From Symbioplanes lichenis (GTDB lineage Bacteria; Actinomycetota; Actinomycetes; Mycobacteriales; Micromonosporaceae): 64,000 nt of DNA. The DNA lies in the NCBI RefSeq assembly GCF_030709675.1, contig NZ_JAUZQD010000022.1:33767-97766 (forward strand). Direction: 5' to 3'. A model generated the notes under the pieces. It was not told the DNA's origin. It did not search any database and saw only the letters and a list, made by a program, of their open reading frames with translations. How positions within the stretch are numbered: the first letter of the stretch is position 1; each line of letters begins with the position of its first letter. Both the position numbers and the translations under genes were made by a program. Shown in pieces: positions 1-7,934 of the stretch.

Positions 1-514
1 TGCCGGGCAGCGCCTCGTGCCGCCCGATGCCCAGCGCCACCACCTCGGTGCCGATCCGGTAGGCGGCGGCGAGATCGGCCGGGACCGCCCGGGCGGCGGC
101 GGTGAGCTCGGCCGCGTACCCGTCGAGGGCCTGAACCGCGGCCTGCTCGCCGATCGGCAGATAGACCCCCGCGGCGGTGGCGGCGGCGAGCCAGCTGTGG
201 CCGGCCGTGTCGCCGGGCGTGACCGCGGCGGGCATCGGCGCCAGGTCGACCGGGGTGGGCGGGCGGACGCTGAGCACCGTGCGGGCGGCCCGGTCGAGGG
301 CGGCGTCGGTGTACTCGACGGCGGTGATCCGGGCGGCGTCGACGATGCCGTCGGCGCGGCGGCGGGCGTCCTCGATCAGCCGGTCGCAGGCGGTGTCGCC
401 GGCGGGCGCGGGCACCGGCTCGTAGCCGCACTCGCCCAGGATCTGGTTCAGCGCCGCGATCATCATCGCGGGCGTGAGCAGCTCGGGATCCTCGCGCGGG
501 TCCGGCTGGGCCAT
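1..514 (-). CDS. Hypothetical protein, N-terminal part, cut by window edge
   Basis: I do not recognise this protein. Reading the minus strand from an ATG at 514 gives 171 codons open to the window edge, starting MAQPDPREDPELLTPAMM. It is alanine-rich and mostly helical, with a stretch of Arg and Asp (IEDARRRADG) and no membrane segment. Its ATG shares one base with the TGA of the upstream sigma factor (TGATG), so the two are very likely translationally coupled. A gene directly behind an ECF factor is often an anti-sigma factor or a target, but nothing here shows a zinc-binding anti-sigma motif or a transmembrane helix, so the role stays open. Confidence 0.6.
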   Translation of the reverse strand, partial: MAQPDPREDPELLTPAMMIAALNQILGECGYEPVPAPAGDTACDRLIEDARRRADGIVDAARITAVEYTDAALDRAARTVLSVRPPTPVDLAPMPAAVTPGDTAGHSWLAAATAAGVYLPIGEQAAVQALDGYAAELTAAARAVPADLAAAYRIGTEVVALGIGRHEALPG

Positions 515-1161
515 CAGCTCTCCCCTGGGTCGGTTCCGGGCGTGGGGCGGGGGGTGCGTTGCTCCGGGATCGCCCGCCACAGCGCCACGGCCTGCTTGCG
601 GCCCAGCTTGAGCGCGGTGCGCACGGCCTCGGGGGTCTTGCCGACCCGGGCGGCGATCTCCGACGGGGTCAGGCCCTGCGCGGACAGCTCGAGGGCCTCG
701 CGGCGCGCCGGGGGCAGCTGGGCCAGCACGCCGGAGAACCACTCCTCGGTCTCGTAGGCGGTCAGCTCGGGGTCGTCGGCCCGGCCCTCGGTGAGCTCGG
801 CCATGTCGGGCACGAGCACCTCGTCGCCCGGGCCGCCGGCACGGCGCTGCTTGAGCCAGTGGGAGCGGGCGGCCGTGCGCACCCAGGCGACCGGGTGGGT
901 CAGCTCGGGCCAGCGGCGCAGCGCCTCGCGGATGGCCTCGGCGACGGCGTCCTGGGCCTCCCAGCGGTTGGCGCCCTCGCGCATGAGGGTACGCACCAGC
1001 CCCTCCCAGTAGCGCCGGAAGAAGTCCTCGATCTCCCCGGCCGGCGGCGGGTTGGCGATGGCCGGCGCCGGCTCGACGGCGGATCCGGCGCGGCCCTCGG
1101 GCCGGGCCGCGGGCCCCGGGTCGTCGCCCACGCCGTGCGCCTCGTGCGCGTCGACCACCAA
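514..1161 (-). CDS. ECF-type RNA polymerase sigma factor
   Basis: A 215-aa sigma-70 family protein that should direct RNA polymerase to a small regulon. After a proline-rich lead of about 42 residues comes region 2 (EDFFRRYWEGLVRTLMREG, then the WVRTAARSHWLKQRR stretch), and from about residue 148 region 4 (LPPARREALELSAQGLTPSEIA followed by a helix-turn-helix). The linker is acidic. The start is the first ATG; MVVDAHEAHG has no clear family match, so a later start is possible. It is coupled by a one-base overlap to the unknown gene downstream. No anti-sigma gene is recognisable in the visible part. Confidence 0.8.
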   Translation of the reverse strand: MVVDAHEAHGVGDDPGPAARPEGRAGSAVEPAPAIANPPPAGEIEDFFRRYWEGLVRTLMREGANRWEAQDAVAEAIREALRRWPELTHPVAWVRTAARSHWLKQRRAGGPGDEVLVPDMAELTEGRADDPELTAYETEEWFSGVLAQLPPARREALELSAQGLTPSEIAARVGKTPEAVRTALKLGRKQAVALWRAIPEQRTPRPTPGTDPGES

Positions 1162-1518
1162 ATGCCTCCGTTCGCCGCCGGACTCCCTCTAGTTAGGTCT
1201 CCGGAGGCGGTCCGGCGTGACAGCCGTGGCCAAGATTCTTTTCGGTCACCGCGAGACACCGGCGCCGGACGTGAGGCACGCCACGTGTCGCGCGTGGACC
1301 ACTTACGGTCATCGCCGGTCGCCCGATAATCCGACAGGCGGGCAGGACACGGGTATTCCCACTCCCCGCCCGGGGCGGGCCCGGCATGGACGCTTTCGGA
1401 CACTCGGTGTCGACATGCCGACGCGGGTACCCCGGCCGGAGGAGGGCCGGGTGCCGCGACGGGCGCCCGGCTGGCAAGATCGGTATAGACGGACGTGACC
1501 ACGTGCAGGGGAGGCTCG
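1162..1518. other. Intergenic region between divergent genes
   Basis: About 350 bases separate the sigma factor (minus) from the phosphoesterase (plus). Short overlapping reading frames exist on both strands, but they lack a ribosome site and recognisable protein features. The region must hold both promoters. I see no strong palindrome or terminator. Confidence 0.5.
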
Positions 1519-2343
1519 GTGGCGGGGACGCTCTACGCGGTCAGCGACCTGCACGTCGCGTACGAGGAGAATCGGGCGCTGGTCGACCGGCTCGAGCCGG
1601 ACTCGCGCGAGGACTGGCTGATCGTGGCCGGCGACGTCGCCGAGCAGGCCGGGCAGATCGAGACGACGCTGCGGCTGCTGCGCTCGCGGTTCGCCGAGGT
1701 GATCTGGGCGCCGGGCAACCACGAGCTGTGGACCCACCCCCGCGACCCGCTCACGCTGCGCGGCGCCGACCGCTACGACCGGCTCGTCGCGATCTGCCGG
1801 CACCTGGGCGTCCGCACGCCCGAGGACGAGTTCGCCGTCTGGTCCGGCGCGGGCGGCCCGGCCGTCGTGGCCCCGCTCTTCCTCCTGTACGACTACACGT
1901 GGCGAGCGCCCGGGACGGCCACCAAGGCGGAGTCGCTCGCCTACGCGTACCGGACGGGGGTGGTGTGCACCGACGAGCAGTTGCTGCACGCGGACCCGTA
2001 CCCGGATCGGGAGACGTGGTGCCGCGAGCGCGTCGCGCTGACCGAGCAGCGCCTGGCCGCCGTGGACCCGGAGACGCCGATGGTGCTGGTGAGCCACTGG
2101 CCGCTGCACCGGCACCCGACCGAGGTGCTGTGGTACCCGGAGTTCGCCCAGTGGTGCGGCACCGACCTCACGACCGACTGGCACCGCAAGTTCAACGTGG
2201 CCGCCTGCGTCTACGGGCACCTGCACATCCCGCGCACCACGTGGCAGGACGGCGTGCCGTTCCACGAGGTGTCGCTGGGCTACCCGCGCGAGTGGAAGCG
2301 CCGCGACAAGCCGCCCGTCCTGCTGCACCAGGTGCTCGGGTGA
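1519..2343 (+). CDS. Metallophosphoesterase
   Basis: A calcineurin-type phosphoesterase of 274 aa that should hydrolyse a phosphomonoester or diester with two metal ions. The five metal and catalytic motifs are present in order: SDLH near residue 9, GDVAE, GNHE, SHWPLH and GHLH near the C-terminus. The substrate cannot be told from sequence. I chose GTG 1519 because GGGGAGG lies five bases upstream; an earlier in-frame GTG at 1495 would put that ribosome site inside the gene. The stop overlaps the GTG of the next small membrane protein (GTGA), so the two form an operon. Confidence 0.85.
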   Translation: MAGTLYAVSDLHVAYEENRALVDRLEPDSREDWLIVAGDVAEQAGQIETTLRLLRSRFAEVIWAPGNHELWTHPRDPLTLRGADRYDRLVAICRHLGVRTPEDEFAVWSGAGGPAVVAPLFLLYDYTWRAPGTATKAESLAYAYRTGVVCTDEQLLHADPYPDRETWCRERVALTEQRLAAVDPETPMVLVSHWPLHRHPTEVLWYPEFAQWCGTDLTTDWHRKFNVAACVYGHLHIPRTTWQDGVPFHEVSLGYPREWKRRDKPPVLLHQVLG

Positions 2344-2768
2344 AAGCGTTCGCCCTGGCCCTGATCGGCCTGCTCAGCGCCCTCACCCTGGGCACCGCGA
2401 TCCTCGCCCGCGACGATCCGCGGCTCGACAGCGGCGGCCTGAGCCTGACCGACGCCGTGGTCGTCGCGGTGACCGGCAACGCCGTCGAGCTCAAGGTCTC
2501 CGACCCGGCCCGGCCGGCTCCCTGCCGGGTGCCCGAGTCCGACTTCTCCGGGGCCGCGCCCGCCGTCGGCGAGGTCGTGCCGGTCACCGACTCGTGCGAG
2601 CTGGCCCGGGTCACCGGCGTGCTGCCGCGCGGCAGCCTGACGCTCACCGGCCTGACCGGCGTGGCGATCCTGGCGCTGTGGGCGGGCCTGCGGTGGCGCC
2701 GCGCGCGCCGCCGGCGGGGCCAGGATCAGGCGCTGGCCACGTATCTGTCGCGGAATGTCGCCCGGTAG
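2340..2768 (+). CDS. Small membrane protein with two transmembrane helices
   Basis: I do not recognise the family. The 142-aa product starts with GTG in a GTGA overlap with the phosphoesterase gene. It has an N-terminal hydrophobic helix (ALALIGLLSALTLGTAIL), an outside domain of about 85 residues with two cysteines that could form a disulfide, a second helix (TGLTGVAILALWAGLRW) and a short Arg-rich cytoplasmic tail. Its last 43 bases overlap the end of the convergent AraC-type gene. The coupling suggests it works with, or anchors, the phosphoesterase, but that is inference. Confidence 0.65.
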   Translation: MKAFALALIGLLSALTLGTAILARDDPRLDSGGLSLTDAVVVAVTGNAVELKVSDPARPAPCRVPESDFSGAAPAVGEVVPVTDSCELARVTGVLPRGSLTLTGLTGVAILALWAGLRWRRARRRRGQDQALATYLSRNVAR

Positions 2769-3688
2769 GCCTGCGGCGTCGTGCCGAGCCGCTGCCCGAA
2801 GTGGTGGCGCAGGTTGGCCGCGGTGCCGAAGCCGGTGCGCCCGGCGATCGCGTCGACGCCCAGCCCGGTCTCCTCGAGCAGGCGCCGGGCCAGCAGCACC
2901 CGCTGACCGGTCAGCCAGTCGTGCGGCGTGGTGCCGGTCTCGGCCCGGAACTTGCGGGCGAACGTGCGCGGCGCCATCAGCGCCCGGGCGGCCATCGTGT
3001 CCACGGTGTGCGGACTGTCCAGGGTGGCCAGCACCTCGGTGAGCAGCGGCTGCAGCGTCTCGCACTCGACCGCCCGCACCGGCGTCTCGATGTACTGCGC
3101 CTGCCCGCCGTCACGGTGCGGCGGCACCACCATGCGCCGGGCGATCTGCGTCGCCACCGCCGAGCCCTGCTCGAGCCGGATCAGGTGCAGCCCGCAGTCC
3201 ACCGCGGCGGCCGTCCCGGCGCTGGTCAGCACCCGGCCGTCCGCGACATAGAGCACGCCCGGGTCCACCTCGGCCGCCGGGAACGTGGCCGCCAGCCGGT
3301 CGGTGTGCCGCCAGTGCGTCGTGCACCGGCGCCCGTCGAGCAGCCCGGCCGCCCCGAGCGCGAACGCCCCGGTGCACACGCCGGCCACCCAGGCCCCGCG
3401 CGCCTCGGCCCGGCGCAGCACGTCGATCACCTCCGCCGGCGGCGGCGCCGAGGTGTCGTAGGGCACGACCGCGACCAGGTCGGCCTCGTCGGCCGCCGCC
3501 AGGTCGTGCTCGGGAAAGACCGAGAAGCCCGCATGGGTACGCACGGGAGCGCCGCCGACCGTGCACACCGCGAAGTCGTACGCGGGCAGGCCCTCGGCGG
3601 TGCGGTCGTAACCGAACAGCTCGGAGAAGACGCCGAGCTCGAAGACGGACACCTCGTGCAGGGCGATCACGGCGACACGGCGCAACAT
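2726..3688 (-). CDS. GlxA-type AraC family transcriptional regulator
   Basis: A 320-aa regulator with an N-terminal DJ-1/PfpI-like domain (the nucleophile-elbow segment AGVCTGAFALGAAGLLDG keeps its Cys) and a C-terminal AraC double helix-turn-helix (ARALMAPRTFARKFRAETG, then a second motif ending near RDRYVASA). In this family the PfpI domain is a sensor rather than an active enzyme. I prefer the ATG at 3688 (MLRRVAVIALHEVSVFELG); an upstream ATG at 3727 adds 13 residues that do not look like the family. The gene overlaps the membrane-protein gene tail to tail by 43 bases. Confidence 0.85.
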   Translation of the reverse strand: MLRRVAVIALHEVSVFELGVFSELFGYDRTAEGLPAYDFAVCTVGGAPVRTHAGFSVFPEHDLAAADEADLVAVVPYDTSAPPPAEVIDVLRRAEARGAWVAGVCTGAFALGAAGLLDGRRCTTHWRHTDRLAATFPAAEVDPGVLYVADGRVLTSAGTAAAVDCGLHLIRLEQGSAVATQIARRMVVPPHRDGGQAQYIETPVRAVECETLQPLLTEVLATLDSPHTVDTMAARALMAPRTFARKFRAETGTTPHDWLTGQRVLLARRLLEETGLGVDAIAGRTGFGTAANLRHHFGQRLGTTPQAYRATFRDRYVASA

Positions 3689-3834
3689 GCCGCCAGCGTA
3701 CGCGCGCGATGGCAGGATTTCGAGCACCTATGGCATCTCTGCCACTGTCCCGCCCCGGCGCCCGGGTCCAGACTGGGTGTCAGGCAACCCGGTGCGCACC
3801 GGCTCATTCAACGGCTGGACAGGGTGTGACCGTC

Positions 3835-3969
3835 ATGGAACTCGTACTGCTCGTCTTCTTCGTCCTCGTCGCCGTGCTCGGGGCGACCGGCCTGGTGGCC
3901 GACTCGCGGGACAGCGCCGACTGGAAGCCCACCAGCGACGGCGTCCGCGCCCCGGCGCAGCGCCTCTGA
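3835..3969 (+). CDS. Small single-pass membrane protein
   Basis: A 44-aa peptide: an N-terminal hydrophobic helix (MELVLLVFFVLVAVLGATGLV) followed by a short polar tail (ADSRDSADWKPTSDG). An in-frame GTG three codons upstream is an alternative start. Length, composition and the hairpin directly after the stop support a real gene, but no function can be given. Confidence 0.5.
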   Translation: MELVLLVFFVLVAVLGATGLVADSRDSADWKPTSDGVRAPAQRL

Positions 3970-3977
3970 CCACAGGA

Positions 3978-4008
3978 GTGGCGCGGCCCCCACCCGGAAC
4001 CGCGCCAC
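3978..4008. terminator. Bidirectional hairpin terminator
   Basis: GTGGCGCGG (3978-3986) pairs perfectly with CCGCGCCAC (4000-4008) around a 13-base loop. It sits between the 44-aa gene and the convergent acidic-repeat gene. No U-tract follows, as is common in actinobacteria. Confidence 0.6.
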
Positions 4009-4031
4009 GCACACACCCCTGCTGGTGTTTC

Positions 4032-4871
4032 CTACTTCTTCGCCTTGGCCGGGGCCGCGGACTCCTCGGCGCCGGCCTCGTCCCCGGCGCCCTGCTCGTC
4101 GCCCGCACCGGCCTCGTCGCCCGCACCGGCTTCCTCACCCGCGCCCGCCTCGTCACCGGCGCCGGCCTCCTCGCCCGCGCCCGCGTCGTCACCGGCGGCG
4201 TCGCCCGCGGCGACCTTCGCGTCGGCCAGCGTCAGGCAGGCGGTGAGCAGCGCCTCGCGGGCGTCGACCACGGCCTGGTCCTCGGCCGCGGCGCCCTCCT
4301 CGGCGCCTTCCTCACCGGCGCCGGCTTCCTCACCGGCGCTCTCGGCGGCACCCTCCTCGGCGGCCTGCTCGGCGATCTTGTCCGCGTACTTCTTCGCGAT
4401 CGCCTTCTTGGCCTTCTTGCTGAGCGGCGCGTCCTCCGCACCCTTCTCGGCACCGGCCTCCTCGCCCGCGCCGGCCTCTTCTCCGGCGCCGGCCTCTTCT
4501 TCCCCGGCGCCGGCCTCTTCCCCGGCGGCCTCGGCGTCGGCGGCGGCCTGGTCCACGGCGAACTGGTCGCACGCCTCCTCGAGGGCCAGGGCCGACGCGG
4601 CGGCGGCCTCGGCGGCACCGACCTCCTGCTCGGGCTGCAATTGTTCGCCGTCACAGACAACGGCGCCGGCGTTGATTTCCAGCGCCTCGCACCCGGCCAC
4701 GTCGAAGCTCGACCCGTCCACCACGATGATCTGCTTCGCGGCCTCGGCCTGCTCCCCCGCCGACGCCAGTTGCAGACCGGTCACCCCGCCTGCCACCAGC
4801 ACGCCGGCAAAGACTGCGGCGCCGATCGCCTTGCGGTTGACGCCGGTACCCCGTCGCTGACGCAGTCTCAT
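4032..4871 (-). CDS. Secreted or anchored acidic repeat protein
   Basis: A 279-aa protein with a basic N-terminus and one hydrophobic helix (GAAVFAGVLVAGGVTGLQL, about residues 15-35), then a domain of about 80 residues with two cysteines, then a low-complexity tail. The tail is built of Gly-Ala-Glu/Asp hexapeptides (AGAGEE, AGAGDE) in two blocks separated by a Lys-rich insert (SKKAKKAIAKKYADKIAEQ). It ends in KAKK. The ATG at 4871 (MRLRQRRGTG) places the helix as a signal or anchor; upstream ATGs add residues without character. The family is unknown to me. The strongly acidic tail could bind cations or stay unfolded outside the cell. Confidence 0.6.
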   Translation of the reverse strand: MRLRQRRGTGVNRKAIGAAVFAGVLVAGGVTGLQLASAGEQAEAAKQIIVVDGSSFDVAGCEALEINAGAVVCDGEQLQPEQEVGAAEAAAASALALEEACDQFAVDQAAADAEAAGEEAGAGEEEAGAGEEAGAGEEAGAEKGAEDAPLSKKAKKAIAKKYADKIAEQAAEEGAAESAGEEAGAGEEGAEEGAAAEDQAVVDAREALLTACLTLADAKVAAGDAAGDDAGAGEEAGAGDEAGAGEEAGAGDEAGAGDEQGAGDEAGAEESAAPAKAKK

Positions 4872-5053
4872 CACCACTCCAAGTCGTCGCTGAACGTCGT
4901 TGTCGCGGATCGGTACGGGACCCGGTGCACGGGGGTTCAAAAATTGCCCCACATTCGGGGGGTTCAATTTCGAACGGACTAATTTCCTTAAATTTCGGCG
5001 ACCGGGATACGTCGGACCATTTCCGGCCGCATCCATCCATTAGCATCGATGTC

Positions 5054-6340
5054 ATGACTGCTGCACGAGCACACCGGTCCGGCGCCGCGGCGGCACTCTC
5101 CCTCGGGGTGGTGCTGACCCTCGGCGGCTACACGACAGACGACGCGCGCGCCGAACCCCTCACGCCGGTCGCGCTGACCGTGGCCGGCGGCGTGGACCCC
5201 GGCGCCGCCGCCGGGCGCTCACTGAACCTGCCCCCGGGCTGGACCGCCGAGGTCTGGGCCAACGTTCCGGGCGCGCGCCGGCTGGCCTGGACACCGGACG
5301 GACGGCTGCTCGTCTCCACCGGCGCCGCCGGCACGATCGTGGCGCTCACCCCGGCGACCGGAGGACAGGGCCCGGCCGTGACGACCCTGGCCGACGGGCT
5401 CAACCATCCCCAGGGACTCGCCTTCGCCGAGCAAGACGGGCAGTACGTCCTCGTGGCCGGTGATCAGTCCCGGATTCTCGCCTGGGACTACGCCGGCGGC
5501 ACGGTGACCGGTCAGCGCGCGATCGCCGACGGGCTGCCCACCGGCGGCCACGACCGCATCACGCCGGTGGTCGACGGCGACCAGGTCTTCTACAACCTCG
5601 GATCGCGCACCAACGACGACCCGATCGACCGCACCACCACCCCGCCGCGGGCGACGATCGCCCAGGTCGGCCTGGACGGCACCGGCCACCGGACCGTCGC
5701 CACCGGGGTGCGCAACGGCTCGGGCCTGTCCATCGCACCCGACGGCACCCTCTTCGCCGCGATCAACCAGGCCGACAACCAGCCCTACCCCTTCCGCGAC
5801 GACACCGGCCGGTACGGGCAGCAGGTCCCGGCCTACATCAACGAGAACCCGGTCGACCAGGTCGCCCGGATCAAACCCGGGACCGAGCTGGGCTGGCCCT
5901 ACTGCGTGCCGGACACCACCGGGCACCCGGACCGCACCGACCTCGGCTATGTCGCCCAGCCGCTCCGCAACCCGGACAACACCGTGCTCGACTGCGCCAC
6001 CGTCGCCCGCACCGCGCTCGGCCTGCCCGCGCACAGCGCCGTCCTCGGCTTCACCTTCACCCACGGGTCCGCCCTGCCGCCGTCCCTGGCCCGCGGCGCG
6101 CTGCTCACCTCGCACGGCTCCTGGAACCGCACGCCGCCGCGCGAGCCGAACGTCGCCTACAGCGCCTGGGACGACACCGCGAACACCCTCACGCCGCCCG
6201 AGACGCTGGTCACCGGCTGGCAGAACGCCGACGGCACCCGCTGGGGCCGCAGCGTCGACGCGATCCCCGGCCCCGACGGCGCGCTCTACGTCACCGACGA
6301 CCAGGCCGGGCTCGTCTACCGCCTGGCCCCGGCGCGCTGA
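5054..6340 (+). CDS. Secreted sorbosone/glucose dehydrogenase-like beta-propeller protein
   Basis: A 428-aa exported protein with a signal peptide (AAAALSLGVVLTLGG) and a six-bladed propeller of the soluble glucose/sorbosone dehydrogenase type. Recognisable parts are LNHPQGLAF, the RNGSGLSIAPDGTLF blade motif, the WPYCVPD segment and the closing blade IPGPDGALYVTDDQAGLVYRL. Such proteins use PQQ to oxidise sugars at the cell surface, but many relatives are uncharacterised and no PQQ biosynthesis gene is in the window. The chosen ATG follows an AT-rich leader. A single conserved-looking Cys pair (YC..DC) may form a disulfide. Confidence 0.75.
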   Translation: MTAARAHRSGAAAALSLGVVLTLGGYTTDDARAEPLTPVALTVAGGVDPGAAAGRSLNLPPGWTAEVWANVPGARRLAWTPDGRLLVSTGAAGTIVALTPATGGQGPAVTTLADGLNHPQGLAFAEQDGQYVLVAGDQSRILAWDYAGGTVTGQRAIADGLPTGGHDRITPVVDGDQVFYNLGSRTNDDPIDRTTTPPRATIAQVGLDGTGHRTVATGVRNGSGLSIAPDGTLFAAINQADNQPYPFRDDTGRYGQQVPAYINENPVDQVARIKPGTELGWPYCVPDTTGHPDRTDLGYVAQPLRNPDNTVLDCATVARTALGLPAHSAVLGFTFTHGSALPPSLARGALLTSHGSWNRTPPREPNVAYSAWDDTANTLTPPETLVTGWQNADGTRWGRSVDAIPGPDGALYVTDDQAGLVYRLAPAR

Positions 6341-6419
6341 CCGGGCAGCGGCACGGAGAAACGCGACACACCGCGCCGGAAGGAGGATTGAATCCGCGGC
6401 GAGTGGTCATATGCGGGGC

Positions 6420-7814
6420 ATGGCGTTGGACAAGACCGTGTTCGTGCTCTTCGGGGCCACAGGCGACCTGGCGCGGCGGATGGTGCTGCCGGCGTTCTAC
6501 ACCCTCTGGACCTCCGGCCTGCTCCCCGACGACTGGGTGCTGGTGGGCAACGGCCGCGGCGACGTGGCCCACGAGGACTTCCGCAAGCACGTGCACGACG
6601 TGCTCACCGAGTTCGGGCCGCGGCCGGAGGGCAAGCAGTGGACCGGCTTCGCCGACCGGGTGCTCTTCGCCGGCGGCGGCTTCGACACCGACTCCCCCGG
6701 CAGCCTGCTCGACGTCATCCACGAGGCCCGCGAGCGGGTCGGCGAGGACGCGCAGCTGGTGCACTACTTCGCCGTGCCGCCGTCCACCTTCGCCGGGCTG
6801 ACCGAGGCCCTCGGCACCCACGGTCTCGCCGAGGGCGCCCGCGTCGTCTACGAGAAGCCCTTCGGCACCTCCCCCGACGACTTCAAGGCCCTCGACCGTA
6901 CGGTCCACCGGGTCCTCGACGAGTCGCAGGTCTACCGGATCGACCACTTCCTGGGCAAGGAGGCGACGCAGAACCTGCACGTGCTGCGTTTCGCCAACGA
7001 GCTGTTCGCCGCCGCCTGGGACCGCACCCACATCGAGAGCGTCCAGATCGACGTGCCCGAGGAGCTGGACATCGCCGACCGGGCCGGCTTCTACGACGCC
7101 ACCGGCGCCACGCTCGACATGCTCGTCACCCACCTCTTCCAGGTCGCGGCCGAGGTGGCCATGGAACCGCCCGCCACCCTCGACGCCGCCGGCCTGCAGA
7201 GCGCCCGCGAGAAGGTGATCAAGGCGTTCCGCCCGCTCGACCCGGCCGAGGTGGTGCTCGGGCAGTTCGCGGGCTACACCGACGTCGAGGGGATCAAGAA
7301 GCGCTCCCGCACCGACACGTTCGTCGCGGCGCGCCTCTGGATCGACAACCCGCGCTGGCGGGGTGTGCCGTTCCTGCTGCGTACCGGGAAAAGGATGGCG
7401 GCCAGCGCCCAGCGGGTGAGCATCGTCCTGCGCAAGCCTGCGGGACCCTTCGCGGGGCTGCCGGACCACGCGAACGTCCTGAGCTTCGCGCTGTCCGGCG
7501 ACGGCGAGATCAGCATCGGGCTGCTCGCCAAGAAGCCCGGCGTGGCGCTGGACGTCGACCCCGCCACCGTGAAGCTGCCGCTGGCGAGCCTGCCCGAGGC
7601 CGAGCCCCTGCCCCCGTACGCCCGGCTCCTGCACGACGTCCTCGAGGGTGACCGGTCCCTCTTCACCCGGCCCGACGGGCTCGGGGCCGCCTGGAAGGCG
7701 GTGCGGCCGCTGCTCGAGAACCGGCCGCGCCTGCACAAGTACGACCAGGGGTCCTGGGGTCCGGCCGCCGCCCGCAAGCTCGCCGGTCCGCACGGCTGGC
7801 TCCTCGGCCAGTAG
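6420..7814 (+). CDS. zwf: Glucose-6-phosphate 1-dehydrogenase
   Basis: This 464-aa enzyme oxidises glucose 6-phosphate to 6-phosphogluconolactone with NADP in the oxidative pentose phosphate pathway. The N-terminal Rossmann motif is FGATGDLARRM, the substrate lysine lies in YEKPFG, and the active-site signature RIDHFLGKE is complete. The length matches the family. The start is ATG 6420 (MALDKTVFVLFG); an in-frame ATG at 6411 adds three residues, and the best Shine-Dalgarno (AAGGAGGA near 6380) is too far for either. No other pentose phosphate gene is adjacent, so this looks like a stand-alone second or sole copy. Confidence 0.93.
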   Translation: MALDKTVFVLFGATGDLARRMVLPAFYTLWTSGLLPDDWVLVGNGRGDVAHEDFRKHVHDVLTEFGPRPEGKQWTGFADRVLFAGGGFDTDSPGSLLDVIHEARERVGEDAQLVHYFAVPPSTFAGLTEALGTHGLAEGARVVYEKPFGTSPDDFKALDRTVHRVLDESQVYRIDHFLGKEATQNLHVLRFANELFAAAWDRTHIESVQIDVPEELDIADRAGFYDATGATLDMLVTHLFQVAAEVAMEPPATLDAAGLQSAREKVIKAFRPLDPAEVVLGQFAGYTDVEGIKKRSRTDTFVAARLWIDNPRWRGVPFLLRTGKRMAASAQRVSIVLRKPAGPFAGLPDHANVLSFALSGDGEISIGLLAKKPGVALDVDPATVKLPLASLPEAEPLPPYARLLHDVLEGDRSLFTRPDGLGAAWKAVRPLLENRPRLHKYDQGSWGPAAARKLAGPHGWLLGQ

Positions 7815-7892
7815 CCGCCGCGCCGCCTGTCGCTCGGGCGGCTTCCCGGCCGGTCCCCCGGGCGAGTGATGGTGTCGTCACTTTCCGGGGCA

Positions 7893-7898
7893 TAGCAT
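7893..7898 (+). promoter_or_regulatory. Candidate -10 box for leaderless transcript
   Basis: TAGCAT fits the actinobacterial TANNNT -10 and stands six bases before an ATG at 7905, the spacing typical of leaderless mRNAs. No convincing -35 is seen. Confidence 0.4.
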
Positions 7899-7904
7899 CG
7901 CGGG

Positions 7905-7934
7905 ATGCCACTGCCCGGGGCCACTCCGCCGTGA
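7905..7934 (+). CDS. Possible 9-codon leader peptide coupled to the MEDS gene
   Basis: ATG 7905 opens a nine-codon frame (MPLPGATPP) whose TGA overlaps the GTG start of the MEDS/ATPase gene (GTGA, 7931-7934). The main gene has no ribosome site before its GTG, so termination-reinitiation from this mini-frame would explain its translation. Purely sequence-based. Confidence 0.35.
   Translation: MPLPGATPP

Noticed and set aside
1217..1498. A 93-codon frame upstream of the phosphoesterase
   Set aside because: No ribosome site, no recognisable domain, and overlapping frames of equal quality on the other strand.
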